From the NCBI RefSeq assembly GCF_900143255.1, contig NZ_FRDI01000003.1:298641-362640 (forward strand): 64,000 nucleotides of DNA. The letters run 5' to 3'. Position numbers and translations under genes: made by a program. Position 1 is the stretch's first letter, and every line of letters starts with the position of its first letter. Below are positions 32,996 to 41,951 of this stretch, piece by piece. This DNA is from Desulfovibrio litoralis DSM 11393 (GTDB taxonomy: Bacteria; Desulfobacterota; Desulfovibrionia; Desulfovibrionales; Desulfovibrionaceae). Under the pieces are notes generated by a model. It was not told the origin of the DNA. It did no database searches and worked only from the letters and a program-made list of their open reading frames with translations.

Positions 32996-34207
32996 TTGAA
33001 TATTTCTGAGCACAAAATTCATAATTTAATGTTAAAAGCTGTAGAATTAGCAAAACAAGGACGTTGGATAACAACGCCCAATCCTTGTGTTGGTGCATTA
33101 ATCGTTTCACCTCAAGGAGAAATAGTTGCCCAAGGTTTTCATAAAGCTTATGGGGAAGCTCATGCTGAAATTAACGCTCTTAATGAAGCAAAAAATAAAA
33201 ACCTCAACCTAACGGATCATATTCTCTTTATCACCTTAGAGCCTTGCAAACACAAAGGAAAAACTCCGCCCTGCACAGAGGCAATTTTACAATCAGGCAT
33301 TCAAAATATTGTCATAGGTTGTCTTGACCCAAACCCCGAAGCCTCGGGCGGTGCGACTTTTTTACAAGAAAAAGGGCTTAACGTTAAAGTTGGAATAGCC
33401 GAAGAAGCCTGCCTTGATCTGATTGCCGACTTTTATGTTTGGAAAACAACAAATGTGCCTTATACTATTCTTAAACTAGCCTCAACCCTCGACGGAAGAA
33501 TCGCTAGTAGAACAGGACAGTCTCAGTGGATTAGCTCGGAAGAAAGCAGGGCTGAGGTACACTTTTTAAGAAGCAAGATGGACGCTATTATCGTTGGGGG
33601 CAACACCTTTAATCAAGATGATCCAAGCCTGACTTATCGCCCCAAAGAGGGCTGTCCTCCGGCAACCAAACAACCCTTAGCAGTTATCGTAACCTCAAGG
33701 CTACCCTCTGCTGAATCAAACTTTAAACTCATTAAAGAACGCCCAACCCAAACTATTTTTTGGACAACAGTCGCAGCGGCGGCAAGCCCAAAAGCAGCCG
33801 CTTTACGCAATATCGGAGTAACTGTTTACGGTTTACCCATTAAAGCAAAAGCTGGAAGTTCAACTAGGGTTACTCTTGATTTAAGTGTGGGTTTGGAAAT
33901 TTTAAGAAAAGAACACAATTGTTATCACCTCATGTGTGAAGGTGGCGGAAAACTCGGAACAGCCTTGCTTGATGACGGTTTAGCACATGAACTTCATTTG
34001 CATTATGCCCCTAAAATATTAGGAGACCATGAAGCAATCAGTCTTTTTGACGGGCGTTGTCCGATGCAAATGACCGAAGCTATTCCTTTAAAAATATTGA
34101 GTATAAAAATTCTCGGAACTGATACCATTATAAAGCTAAGACCTCATAACGACATTTTACAATGTATAAACACTTTTCAGCCTAATATAACAGCTAAGAA
34201 AAACTAA
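32996..34207 (+). CDS. ribD: Riboflavin biosynthesis deaminase/reductase RibD
   Basis: Bifunctional enzyme for the second and third steps of riboflavin synthesis. The N-terminal deaminase domain has GEAHAEINAL and LEPCKHKGKTPPCTEAI (zinc ligands). The C-terminal reductase domain has YTILKLASTLDGRIASRTGQ, ISSEESRAEVH, IIVGGNTF and MCEGGGKLGTALL. 403 residues. The start is TTG at 32996, supported by GAGAGG at proper spacing. No FMN riboswitch was recognised in the 155-bp gap upstream. First of a ribD-ribE-ribBA-ribH-nusB run. Confidence 0.96.
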   Translation: MNISEHKIHNLMLKAVELAKQGRWITTPNPCVGALIVSPQGEIVAQGFHKAYGEAHAEINALNEAKNKNLNLTDHILFITLEPCKHKGKTPPCTEAILQSGIQNIVIGCLDPNPEASGGATFLQEKGLNVKVGIAEEACLDLIADFYVWKTTNVPYTILKLASTLDGRIASRTGQSQWISSEESRAEVHFLRSKMDAIIVGGNTFNQDDPSLTYRPKEGCPPATKQPLAVIVTSRLPSAESNFKLIKERPTQTIFWTTVAAAASPKAAALRNIGVTVYGLPIKAKAGSSTRVTLDLSVGLEILRKEHNCYHLMCEGGGKLGTALLDDGLAHELHLHYAPKILGDHEAISLFDGRCPMQMTEAIPLKILSIKILGTDTIIKLRPHNDILQCINTFQPNITAKKN

Positions 34208-34211
34208 CAAA

Positions 34212-34880
34212 ATGTTTACAGGAATAATACAAGGGCAAGCCCGTATAAGCGGTTTGGATAAAATGGCAAACGAATGCCGAATATGCTTTACGCCTCTTTT
34301 TGAACTGAAAAATTTTCAAAAAGGTGAAAGCATAGCCGCTAATGGCGTTTGTTTAACCGTTGAAAGCTTTACGACCGACTCTTATACCGTCTTTGTATCT
34401 AACGAAACTTTAAAATGTACCAATTTAAACAACTGGAAAATCGGAACAAAAGTCAATACAGAACGAGCTTTAGCCTTAGGCGACAGGCTTGGCGGACACT
34501 TAGTTTCAGGTCATGTTGATTGTTTAGCCGAAGTAAGCGAAATAAACAAAGTCGGATTGGCGATAATTTATAAAATTTTAATTCCAAACGAATATACAAG
34601 CGAAATTATTTCTAAAGGTTCCGTGGCGTTAGATGGAATAAGCCTCACCGTTAATGAATGTGAAACAGATTTTTTTACAGTTAGTATAATTCCGGAAACA
34701 CAAAATATCACAAATATTTCAACTTGGAAAAAAGGTTATAAAGTTAACCTTGAAACCGATTTACTGGGAAAATATGTTAAACGTATGTTAACCCATTATC
34801 TTAAGCCCAAAACACAAACGGAAAAACAAGCGGAAAAAACACAGCTCAGTTTGGAGTTTTTAAGAGAAAACGGATTTTAA
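34212..34880 (+). CDS. ribE: Riboflavin synthase alpha subunit
   Basis: Dismutates two 6,7-dimethyl-8-ribityllumazines to riboflavin. Two tandem lumazine-binding barrels are evident: MFTGIIQGQARISGL with AANGVCLTVESF, and GHLVSGHVDCLAEV with VALDGISLTVNEC. 222 residues, slightly long through a basic Gln/Lys C-terminal tail. Starts 4 bp after the ribD stop. The symbol ribC is used for the same gene in E. coli. Confidence 0.96.
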   Translation: MFTGIIQGQARISGLDKMANECRICFTPLFELKNFQKGESIAANGVCLTVESFTTDSYTVFVSNETLKCTNLNNWKIGTKVNTERALALGDRLGGHLVSGHVDCLAEVSEINKVGLAIIYKILIPNEYTSEIISKGSVALDGISLTVNECETDFFTVSIIPETQNITNISTWKKGYKVNLETDLLGKYVKRMLTHYLKPKTQTEKQAEKTQLSLEFLRENGF

Positions 34881-34945
34881 AAACAGCTTAATAAAAGATT
34901 ACAAAAAAATCACAAAAAAATTTATGATACGTTAAGGAGAATAAT

Positions 34946-36181
34946 ATGAGTGCTCATTCCCCAATTTGCAGTGCCGAAGAAGCCATAGAAGAAATACGCC
35001 AAGGTAAAATGATTATTCTCGTTGACGACGAAGATCGTGAAAATGAAGGTGATTTAACGATTGCCGCCGAATTTATTACTCCCGAAATCATTAATTTTAT
35101 GGCGATTCACGGACGCGGACTTATCTGTATGCCCCTTGGACCTGAGTGGGTTGAAAAACTCGAGCTTCCACTAATGGCAACAAGAAACGAATCGCAATTC
35201 GGTACAAACTTTACTGTTTCCATAGAAGCCAGAAAAGGCGTAACAACGGGAATTTCCGCAGCAGATCGAGCAACCACCATACTTACTGCGATTAAAGATG
35301 ATGTAAAACCAAACGATATTGTTTCTCCGGGGCATATTTTCCCTTTAAAAGCCCAAAAAGGCGGCGTACTCGTGCGTGCCGGACAAACCGAAGGTAGCGT
35401 AGACCTCGCTCGTTTTGCCGGTTTAAAGCCCGGTGCGGTTATCTGTGAAATTATTAATGACAACGGCGAAATGTCTCGTATGCCTGATTTAATTAAATTT
35501 GCCGAAAAACATAATCTAAAAATTGCAACAATCAAAGACTTAATCAGGTTGCGCATGCGTACCGGCTTACTCTCTATTCGTTGTCTGGCAGAAGCAAATA
35601 TCCCAACTCGTTACGGCGATTTTAAAATTATTGCCTTTGAAAACGACTTGAGCAATGACGTTCATATCGCCTTGGTTAAAGGAACTATTGATCCAAGTAA
35701 ACCAACCTTGGTGCGTGTTCACAGCGAATGTTTTACCGGTGATATTTTAGGTAGTCTGCGTTGTGATTGCGGTCCACAGCTTTCTGTAGCACTCTCAAAA
35801 ATAGAAGACGAAGGTTCAGGCGTTGTTTTATATATGCGCCAAGAAGGACGTGGTATAGGTTTAGTTAATAAAATCAAAGCTTATGCCTTACAAGACCAAG
35901 GTTTTGATACGGTTGAAGCCAATGAAAAACTCGGATTTAAACCTGATCTGCGAGATTATGGTATCGGAGCACAAATTTTAGTTCACTTAGGCATAAAGAA
36001 AATGCGTCTTATGACTAATAACCCAACAAAAATAGTCGGACTCGAAGGTTATGGGCTTGAGGTTGTTGAAAGAGTACCGATAGAACTTGCTGCTTGTGAA
36101 CATAACTCGTTATATTTAAAAGCTAAAAAAGAAAAAATGGGGCATTTATTAAACCTGCCTGATCAAAAATGTAAGAAATAA
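34946..36181 (+). CDS. ribBA: Bifunctional DHBP synthase / GTP cyclohydrolase II
   Basis: Supplies both precursors of riboflavin. The N-terminal DHBP synthase domain (about 1-205) has [19 protein letters not shown] and [11 protein letters not shown]. The C-terminal GTP cyclohydrolase II domain (about 210-400) has [22 protein letters not shown] (zinc cysteines) and [17 protein letters not shown]. 411 residues. Strong AAGGAGA site. Both active sites look complete. Confidence 0.97.
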   Translation: MSAHSPICSAEEAIEEIRQGKMIILVDDEDRENEGDLTIAAEFITPEIINFMAIHGRGLICMPLGPEWVEKLELPLMATRNESQFGTNFTVSIEARKGVTTGISAADRATTILTAIKDDVKPNDIVSPGHIFPLKAQKGGVLVRAGQTEGSVDLARFAGLKPGAVICEIINDNGEMSRMPDLIKFAEKHNLKIATIKDLIRLRMRTGLLSIRCLAEANIPTRYGDFKIIAFENDLSNDVHIALVKGTIDPSKPTLVRVHSECFTGDILGSLRCDCGPQLSVALSKIEDEGSGVVLYMRQEGRGIGLVNKIKAYALQDQGFDTVEANEKLGFKPDLRDYGIGAQILVHLGIKKMRLMTNNPTKIVGLEGYGLEVVERVPIELAACEHNSLYLKAKKEKMGHLLNLPDQKCKK

Positions 36182-36217
36182 ATAAACAATAAAAAGTAAA
36201 AAATTTCGGAGTCAAAA

Positions 36218-36688
36218 ATGCCAAACATGAAAACAATAGAAGGACAAATGGACGCAAAAGGGCTAAAAATAGCCATTCTTGCCACTCGTTTTAATGACTT
36301 GATCGTAGACCGTCTTGTTGGGGGTGCTGTTGACTATTTAACACGCCACGGTGCAAGTGAAAATGATATTACGATTATTCGCATTCCCGGTGCGTTTGAA
36401 ATGCCCATTGTCTGTAAGAAACTTGCACAATCTAAAAAATTTAACGGAATCGTTGCCCTTGGTGCTGTCATTAGAGGTGCGACTCCACATTTTGACTTTG
36501 TTGCCAACGAAGCGACCAAAGGCTTGGCACAAGTTTCTTTGGAGTTTGGAATTCCCTTGGGATTCGGACTGCTTACAACCGACAACATAGAACAAGCCAT
36601 AGAACGAGCCGGAACAAAAGCCGGAAATAAAGGCGTTGATGCCGCCGCCGCCATGTTAGAGACAATAAGAGTCTTGGAAAAAATATAA
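36218..36688 (+). CDS. ribH: 6,7-dimethyl-8-ribityllumazine synthase
   Basis: Forms the lumazine from the RibBA and RibD products, usually as a hollow oligomer. It has [54 protein letters not shown] (active-site His) and [17 protein letters not shown]. 156 residues. GGAG site before the ATG. Followed by nusB after 9 bp, a very common pairing. Confidence 0.97.
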   Translation: MPNMKTIEGQMDAKGLKIAILATRFNDLIVDRLVGGAVDYLTRHGASENDITIIRIPGAFEMPIVCKKLAQSKKFNGIVALGAVIRGATPHFDFVANEATKGLAQVSLEFGIPLGFGLLTTDNIEQAIERAGTKAGNKGVDAAAAMLETIRVLEKI

Positions 36689-36697
36689 GAGATTAAC

Positions 36698-37186
36698 ATG
36701 AGCAAAACCAACGACACAAAATCGCAGACCGGCGGAACAAAAAGCTCTCAACCGAAAAATGCCAGTAGGAAAAACGCAAGAGCCAAAGCCTTTCAAGTTT
36801 TATACGGTCTGACTTTTTCTCAAATAGATAACGAAGAAAAATTAAAATCAGCGTTTTTATCTGTTCCGTCTAAAGAAGAAAACGAAGATAACAATATCGA
36901 ACAAAGCGGCTACGCATGGGACTTAGTCTATGGCGTTTGGCTTAGCCTAAACGACTTGGACAAAAATATTGCCACTTTTTCACAACATTGGCGCATCGAA
37001 CGTATGGGCAAAGTAGAAATTACTATTTTACGCATAGCTATGTTTGAAATTTTATATCGTGATGATATTCCCCATAAAGTAGCAATTAACGAAGCCTTAG
37101 AGTTATCCAAACTTTTTGCCGAAGAAAATTCTAAAGGCTTTATTAACGGAATTTTGGACGGAGTTATAAAGCATAGTAATAATTAA
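36698..37186 (+). CDS. nusB: Transcription antitermination factor NusB
   Basis: With NusE binds the boxA RNA of rRNA operons to prevent early termination. After an Asn/Lys-rich lead (residues 1-25) the all-helical domain begins ARAKAFQVLYGLTFSQID and ends with RMGKVEITILRIAMFEIL and VAINEALELSKLFAEENSKGF, GILDGV. 162 residues. The 5' Ser/Thr/Lys-rich extension is not part of the core fold. Last gene of the riboflavin run. Confidence 0.95.
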   Translation: MSKTNDTKSQTGGTKSSQPKNASRKNARAKAFQVLYGLTFSQIDNEEKLKSAFLSVPSKEENEDNNIEQSGYAWDLVYGVWLSLNDLDKNIATFSQHWRIERMGKVEITILRIAMFEILYRDDIPHKVAINEALELSKLFAEENSKGFINGILDGVIKHSNN

Positions 37187-37321
37187 CTTTCGTAAAAATC
37201 GAGTTTTCCAAATCATAAAATAAGCTTAAAATAAAAGATTGCCATAAAGCTTAGCCTTTTATAGAATAGAACATTGTTTTAAAAATAACATACAACAATT
37301 AACTATCCGGGAGGAAAAAAA

Positions 37322-38797
37322 ATGACATTGAAAAGACAATCGGGATTGATGTTAATCTTATCTGCTTTAATGACATTATGTATACCGGCTCTTTGCTGGG
37401 CGATTGGAACAAACGCAACGGAGGCTGCACATGTCGCCGACGTTGCACATGCCGCACCACATTTAGACGGTGCGGAACTTAGTATTATGTGGATAATTCC
37501 TTTTGCCTGTATGTTGCTATCTATTGCTATTTTTCCACTGGTAGCACCAAATTTTTGGCATCACCATTTTGGAAAGGTTTCTGCTTTTTGGGCGTTAGCT
37601 TTTTTAGTGCCATTTACTATATACTATGGCTCTTCTCTCGCTTTATATGAAGTATTACACACTATTTTGGGTGAATATATTCCATTTATTATTTTACTTT
37701 TTTCACTCTTTACCGTTGCCGGCGGTGTTCGCTTAAAAGGTTCTTTAGCAGGGACTCCGGCAGTAAACCTAACAATCCTACTTATCGGAACTCTACTCGC
37801 TAGCTGGATGGGAACAACCGGGGCGGCGATGTTGTTTATTCGCCCGCTCTTGCGTGCTATTAACCATCGTAAATATAAAGTACATACTGTCGTATTCTTT
37901 ATCTTTTTAGTAGCTAACATTGGTGGTTCTTTAACTCCTTTAGGCGACCCACCTTTATTCTTAGGGTTTTTAAAAGGTGTACCATTTTTCTGGACAGCTC
38001 AACATATGTGGCCAGAAACTTTGTTCGCTGCGACTGTTTTGTTAACTCTTTATTTTGTAATTGATACTGTCTTATACAAAAAAGAAGGTTCCCCTGAAGC
38101 CCCTAAAAGTGCTAACAACGAAAAACTTGCTATTGATGGTGGGATAAACCTCTTCCTTTTACTTGGTGTTGTTGCCGCTGTATTAATGAGCGGTATGTGG
38201 AAGCCAGGCTCAGGCATAACCGTTTATCACGTTACTATGGAGCTTCAAAACATTGCTCGTGACGTAATTTTAGTTGTAATAGCTCTTTTATCTCTTAAAC
38301 TTACCACCGCTGAAAATCGTCGTTTAAACGAATTTTCATGGTTCCCGATTGTAGAAGTCGGTAAATTATTTTTAGGTATTTTTATCAGTATGATTCCCGC
38401 TATTGCCATTCTTAAAGCAGCTCACAATGGTGCTTTAAGAGATTTAATCTCTCTTGTAACAACCCCAGACGGAAAACCAGTAGACGTTATGTATTTTTGG
38501 TTAACGGGTATGCTCTCAAGCTTCTTGGATAACGCTCCTACTTATTTAGTATTTTTTAATACTGCCGGTGGTGATGCAGTTAAGTTAACTACTGAAGCTA
38601 TCAGCACTCTAGTGGCAATCTCTGCCGGTGCTGTATTTATGGGTGCAAACACTTATATTGGTAACGCTCCAAACTTTATGGTGCGTTCTATCGCTGAAGA
38701 CAGCGGTGTTAAGATGCCTAGCTTCTTTGGCTACATGGCCTGGTCATTCGGTATCCTCGTTCCGTTATTTGCAATAATGACAGTTATATTCTTTTAA
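37322..38797 (+). CDS. nhaD: NhaD-type sodium:proton antiporter
   Basis: Inner-membrane Na+/H+ antiporter of the ion-transporter superfamily, about 12 predicted membrane spans over 491 residues. The first span may double as a signal anchor (MLILSALMTLCIPALCWAI). Conserved motifs include GTTGAAMLFIRPLLRAINHR, IGGSLTPLGDPPLFLGFLKG and SSFLDNAPTYLVFFNTAGG with MGANTYIGNAPNFMVRSIAE, which resemble NhaD proteins. Strong GGGAGGA site. Likely supports sodium-based pH and energy balance. Monocistronic with its own terminator. Confidence 0.92.
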   Translation: MTLKRQSGLMLILSALMTLCIPALCWAIGTNATEAAHVADVAHAAPHLDGAELSIMWIIPFACMLLSIAIFPLVAPNFWHHHFGKVSAFWALAFLVPFTIYYGSSLALYEVLHTILGEYIPFIILLFSLFTVAGGVRLKGSLAGTPAVNLTILLIGTLLASWMGTTGAAMLFIRPLLRAINHRKYKVHTVVFFIFLVANIGGSLTPLGDPPLFLGFLKGVPFFWTAQHMWPETLFAATVLLTLYFVIDTVLYKKEGSPEAPKSANNEKLAIDGGINLFLLLGVVAAVLMSGMWKPGSGITVYHVTMELQNIARDVILVVIALLSLKLTTAENRRLNEFSWFPIVEVGKLFLGIFISMIPAIAILKAAHNGALRDLISLVTTPDGKPVDVMYFWLTGMLSSFLDNAPTYLVFFNTAGGDAVKLTTEAISTLVAISAGAVFMGANTYIGNAPNFMVRSIAEDSGVKMPSFFGYMAWSFGILVPLFAIMTVIFF

Positions 38798-38818
38798 TTT
38801 TAAAAAAAATATACTATA

Positions 38819-38864
38819 AAAAACCACTACATACCGGCAGCTTGCTATTATGTAGTGGTTTCTG
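38819..38864 (+). terminator. Rho-independent terminator after nhaD
   Basis: Stem AAACCACTACATA / TATGTAGTGGTTT with a 15-base loop, followed by TCTG rather than a long T-run. Moderately strong. Confidence 0.75.
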
Positions 38865-38893
38865 TATAGTAATTGTAAATATTTTATCTCAAA

Positions 38894-40294
38894 ATGGATT
38901 CCAAAGTGCTTCAAGAAACACACCGCAAAAATACTTCAATCAAGTTGCCGGAACTGCTTGCACCGGCAGGCAACTTTGAAAAATTTAGAACAGCCCTGCT
39001 CTATGGGGCTGATGCTATTTATATGGGTAGCGAAAACCTTAACTTAAGAGCAAGTGCCGATGGTGTTTCTTTTAGCCAATTAAAAACAGCCGTTCTCGAA
39101 GCAGAGGCAAAAAAAGCAAAGATATATTATTGTTTAAATGCCCTGCCTATGGAAAAACACCTTAAAAATATTCCCAGCGAAATAGAACAAGCGGCACTCG
39201 CAGGGGTGCATGGTTTTATCATTGCTGACCCCGGCGTTTTAAGGCTGGCTAAAAAATATGCTCCTCAAATAGAAATTCATCTTTCAACTCAAGCCAATAC
39301 CACCAACAGCGAAAGTATTAATTTTTGGAAAGAACAAGGTGTAAGTCGTGTCAATTTAGCCAGAGAACTCTCTTGTTCGGATATTTATCGCTTAAGAAAA
39401 AAATGTCCCGATACAGAGCTTGAAGTTTTCGTTCATGGTGCTATGTGCCTTGCGGTTTCCGGTCAATGTTTGTTATCGGCTTGGCTTAATAACCGCCCGG
39501 CAAACTTAGGACGTTGTACCCACCCTTGTCGTTTTGAATATAAAACCTTGGAAGCCAAACCCAAAACACAATGTGATAGTTGTGATGGCGATTTATATCC
39601 CGAAACAGAATTAAGCGTGAGTGAACGCAAAAGACCAAACGAACGAGTTTGGACTATAGATCAAGATCGTGATTATGCAAGATTTTGGTCGCCACAAGAT
39701 TTATGTTTGTTGCCTTATCTGCCTTGGTTTGTAAAAAATAAAATTGACTCGATTAAAATCGAAGGACGTATGAAAAGCTCGGCTTATGTCGCCTATGTTG
39801 TTAATGTGTATCGGGCGGCGTTAAATCAGCTTTCCACGCTTACGCAAAACAATAGCCTAAACTTGTTTGATTCAAGTGCATACTTGCAAGAACTTTTCAG
39901 CACAGCCACCAGACCTTTGGGTTCAGGCTTTTTTATTCCAAATATGCGACTTAATTTTAATGAGACAGAACCCGGAACAGAAAACGCTCACAACACCAAC
40001 ACCAAAGGGCAACGCCTTCTCGCTCGCATACTTGATTTGGATCAACAAAAATTTGCCGAAGCCGCCAAAGAAAAAGGCGACTGGAATATTGAAATAAAAG
40101 GAACTTGGGATAGTAGCCTTCCGGCTGAATTAATGTTGCCAAACTTTAAAAAAGTTATACTAGAACCCAATAGTTACAGCCTCGAAAATACAAGAGGCGA
40201 AAAAATAAGCGTCCTACACTCAGGCGTTAGGGCAAGGTTAAAAGCCAATAACCCCGAACTCATAGCCGGAATTTTTATCCGCTCAACTCTTTAA
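38894..40294 (+). CDS. U32-family peptidase / tRNA hydroxylation-type protein
   Basis: Member of peptidase family U32, whose best-studied relatives (TrhP, RlhA, UbiU) are iron-sulfur proteins used in oxygen-independent hydroxylation of RNA or ubiquinone. It opens LPELLAPAGNFEKFRTALLYGADAIYMG (core LLAPAGNFEK), has LSTQANTTN, and contains the U32 signature EVFVHGAMCLAVSGQCLLS. Further cysteines follow in RCTHPCRFEY and CDSCDG, and EGRMKSSAYVAYVVNVYR is typical. 466 residues, close to TrhP. Specific substrate unknown. Confidence 0.85.
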   Translation: MDSKVLQETHRKNTSIKLPELLAPAGNFEKFRTALLYGADAIYMGSENLNLRASADGVSFSQLKTAVLEAEAKKAKIYYCLNALPMEKHLKNIPSEIEQAALAGVHGFIIADPGVLRLAKKYAPQIEIHLSTQANTTNSESINFWKEQGVSRVNLARELSCSDIYRLRKKCPDTELEVFVHGAMCLAVSGQCLLSAWLNNRPANLGRCTHPCRFEYKTLEAKPKTQCDSCDGDLYPETELSVSERKRPNERVWTIDQDRDYARFWSPQDLCLLPYLPWFVKNKIDSIKIEGRMKSSAYVAYVVNVYRAALNQLSTLTQNNSLNLFDSSAYLQELFSTATRPLGSGFFIPNMRLNFNETEPGTENAHNTNTKGQRLLARILDLDQQKFAEAAKEKGDWNIEIKGTWDSSLPAELMLPNFKKVILEPNSYSLENTRGEKISVLHSGVRARLKANNPELIAGIFIRSTL

Positions 40295-40310
40295 GCTGTT
40301 AATTTTTAGC

Positions 40311-41018
40311 ATGATACAAAGACAAGCCATGCAATACCTGCCTATAAATATAAATCTAACTCAAGCTCGCATATTAATAGTTGGTGCTGGTGAAGTCGGT
40401 ATGCGTAAAACCTTGTCGGTTTTGCAAGCCAAACCCAAAGACCTGCTTTTATTAGATTTAATCTCGTTAACAAAAGAAAAATTGGAATGCATAAAACAAC
40501 AGACAGAAAACAATAACTTTATTTTTGAACAAAGAAATGTTGCCGATAGCGATATTTTAGGACGTAACTTAGTGTTTGCCTGTACAAACAATAAAGAAAT
40601 CAACCACTTTATCGCTGATTTATGCAACCAAAACAATATACTATGTAACATTATTGACTCACCGGAACTTAGCTCTTTTATTGTTCCCGCCCATTTTTCA
40701 CATAACGGATTACAACTTAGCATTTCAACATCAGGACAAAGCCCGGCTCTGGCAAGAGTCATACGTCAAGAACTAGAAGGTTTTATCACAGACCGTTTTG
40801 ATAAGACACTAAAATTACTTGGTAAATTACGCCCCTTGCTTTTAGAACTAAATTTCAATACAAAAGAGAATACAAGAATTTTTAGAGAGTTAATTGCCTC
40901 TGAGTTAATGAACCAACTTAATCAAAACCAAGTCGGCGAGGCTCAAAAAACCTTATCAAAACTCCTTCCATCTCAATTACATAACCGTATCGGAGACTTG
41001 CTCCATGATTGCACTTAG
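40311..41018 (+). CDS. Precorrin-2 dehydrogenase / sirohydrochlorin ferrochelatase (CysG-N/Met8-like)
   Basis: NAD-dependent enzyme making sirohydrochlorin, possibly also inserting iron to form sirohaem for the dissimilatory sulfite reductase. The Rossmann motif ILIVGAGEVGMRKTLSVL is at about residues 21-38. FACTNNKEINHFIADLC, IIDSPELSSFIVPA and LQLSISTSGQSPALARVIR are family landmarks. 235 residues, somewhat long at the C-terminus. A start at the ATG six codons in (40329) is possible. Overlaps the next gene by 14 bp and lies with ccsA-like and hemA genes. Confidence 0.9.
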   Translation: MIQRQAMQYLPININLTQARILIVGAGEVGMRKTLSVLQAKPKDLLLLDLISLTKEKLECIKQQTENNNFIFEQRNVADSDILGRNLVFACTNNKEINHFIADLCNQNNILCNIIDSPELSSFIVPAHFSHNGLQLSISTSGQSPALARVIRQELEGFITDRFDKTLKLLGKLRPLLLELNFNTKENTRIFRELIASELMNQLNQNQVGEAQKTLSKLLPSQLHNRIGDLLHDCT

Positions 41019-41865
41019 CATTATCGCCCTTTATACTTTAAGTTTTTTCCTTGTGTTGATCGCTATTCAGTTTAAATATGACAAGCTAAAAAATCTGTCT
41101 TATTATCTGACGATTTTGGGTTTTATTATTCACGGCTATCTTTTAATCGCTTCGCTCTTTGATTCAACAGAAGCTAACGCCGAAATTTTTATCATGGATT
41201 TTTCCAATAACCTCACAAAAGGTTATTATTTACGCCTACTCTCTTTTGGTTTGGTTTTAATTTATATTATTTTCAGGAAAAAACTTGGCTTTAAATTGCT
41301 TTCCGTAACGATTTTACCGCTTTCTCTCTTGCTTTTGGGTTTATCTTTTAAAGTTGCCAACGTGAAAAGTAATCTTCCACCCGACTTATCACAGCTTTTT
41401 TTAAACTTTCACATTGGTGCATTTTTTATTAGTTTTGCCCTTTTGGTTTTAGGTTTTGCCGCAAGCGTATTCTTTCTTTACAGCGAAAACAAAATTAAAC
41501 ATAAAAAAAATCGTTTGAAAGAATTTGACCCCGACCTTCCCGCCTTGGCTACCTGTGATAATGTTAATCAGCTTGTTACGGTTTTGGGTTTTCCTCTTTA
41601 TACTTTGGGCTTAGCCTCAGGTTTTATCTGGGCGGGTTCAACTTGGGGAAAGACCATAAGTTGGGACGCAAAAGAACTTATTTCAATTTTTAACTGGCTT
41701 TGTTTTGCCTATTTGTTTTATCTTCGCTTGGCTTTAAACATGCGAGGTAAGAAAACAGCTTTATTATTAATTTTAGTCTTTTGTATTGCTATTTTGTCTT
41801 TATTAAGTAACTTTTTTATAGACAGTCATCATAATTTTTTTACAAGCAACAGCACAAAACCTTAA
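41005..41865 (+). CDS. Cytochrome c assembly membrane protein (CcsA/HemX-like)
   Basis: Polytopic inner-membrane protein, about eight predicted spans in 286 residues. The C-terminal part has the haem-handling WAGSTWGKTISWDAKE segment (the WWDAKE-like loop; motif core SWDAKEL) and conserved histidines, including the end DSHHNFF. The N-terminal half is plain hydrophobic spans. HemX-type proteins next to hemA modulate glutamyl-tRNA reductase levels, and CcsA proteins deliver haem for c-type cytochromes; context beside hemA fits both. Starts within the preceding gene. Confidence 0.85.
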   Translation: MIALSIIALYTLSFFLVLIAIQFKYDKLKNLSYYLTILGFIIHGYLLIASLFDSTEANAEIFIMDFSNNLTKGYYLRLLSFGLVLIYIIFRKKLGFKLLSVTILPLSLLLLGLSFKVANVKSNLPPDLSQLFLNFHIGAFFISFALLVLGFAASVFFLYSENKIKHKKNRLKEFDPDLPALATCDNVNQLVTVLGFPLYTLGLASGFIWAGSTWGKTISWDAKELISIFNWLCFAYLFYLRLALNMRGKKTALLLILVFCIAILSLLSNFFIDSHHNFFTSNSTKP

Positions 41866-41951
41866 AAACTTTGTCGCTCGGAAAATAAGCCTATCTTAGA
41901 GTTAAAAACCCCCTTCTAAACCTCAACTTATTCCAATCTGTTCACAACACT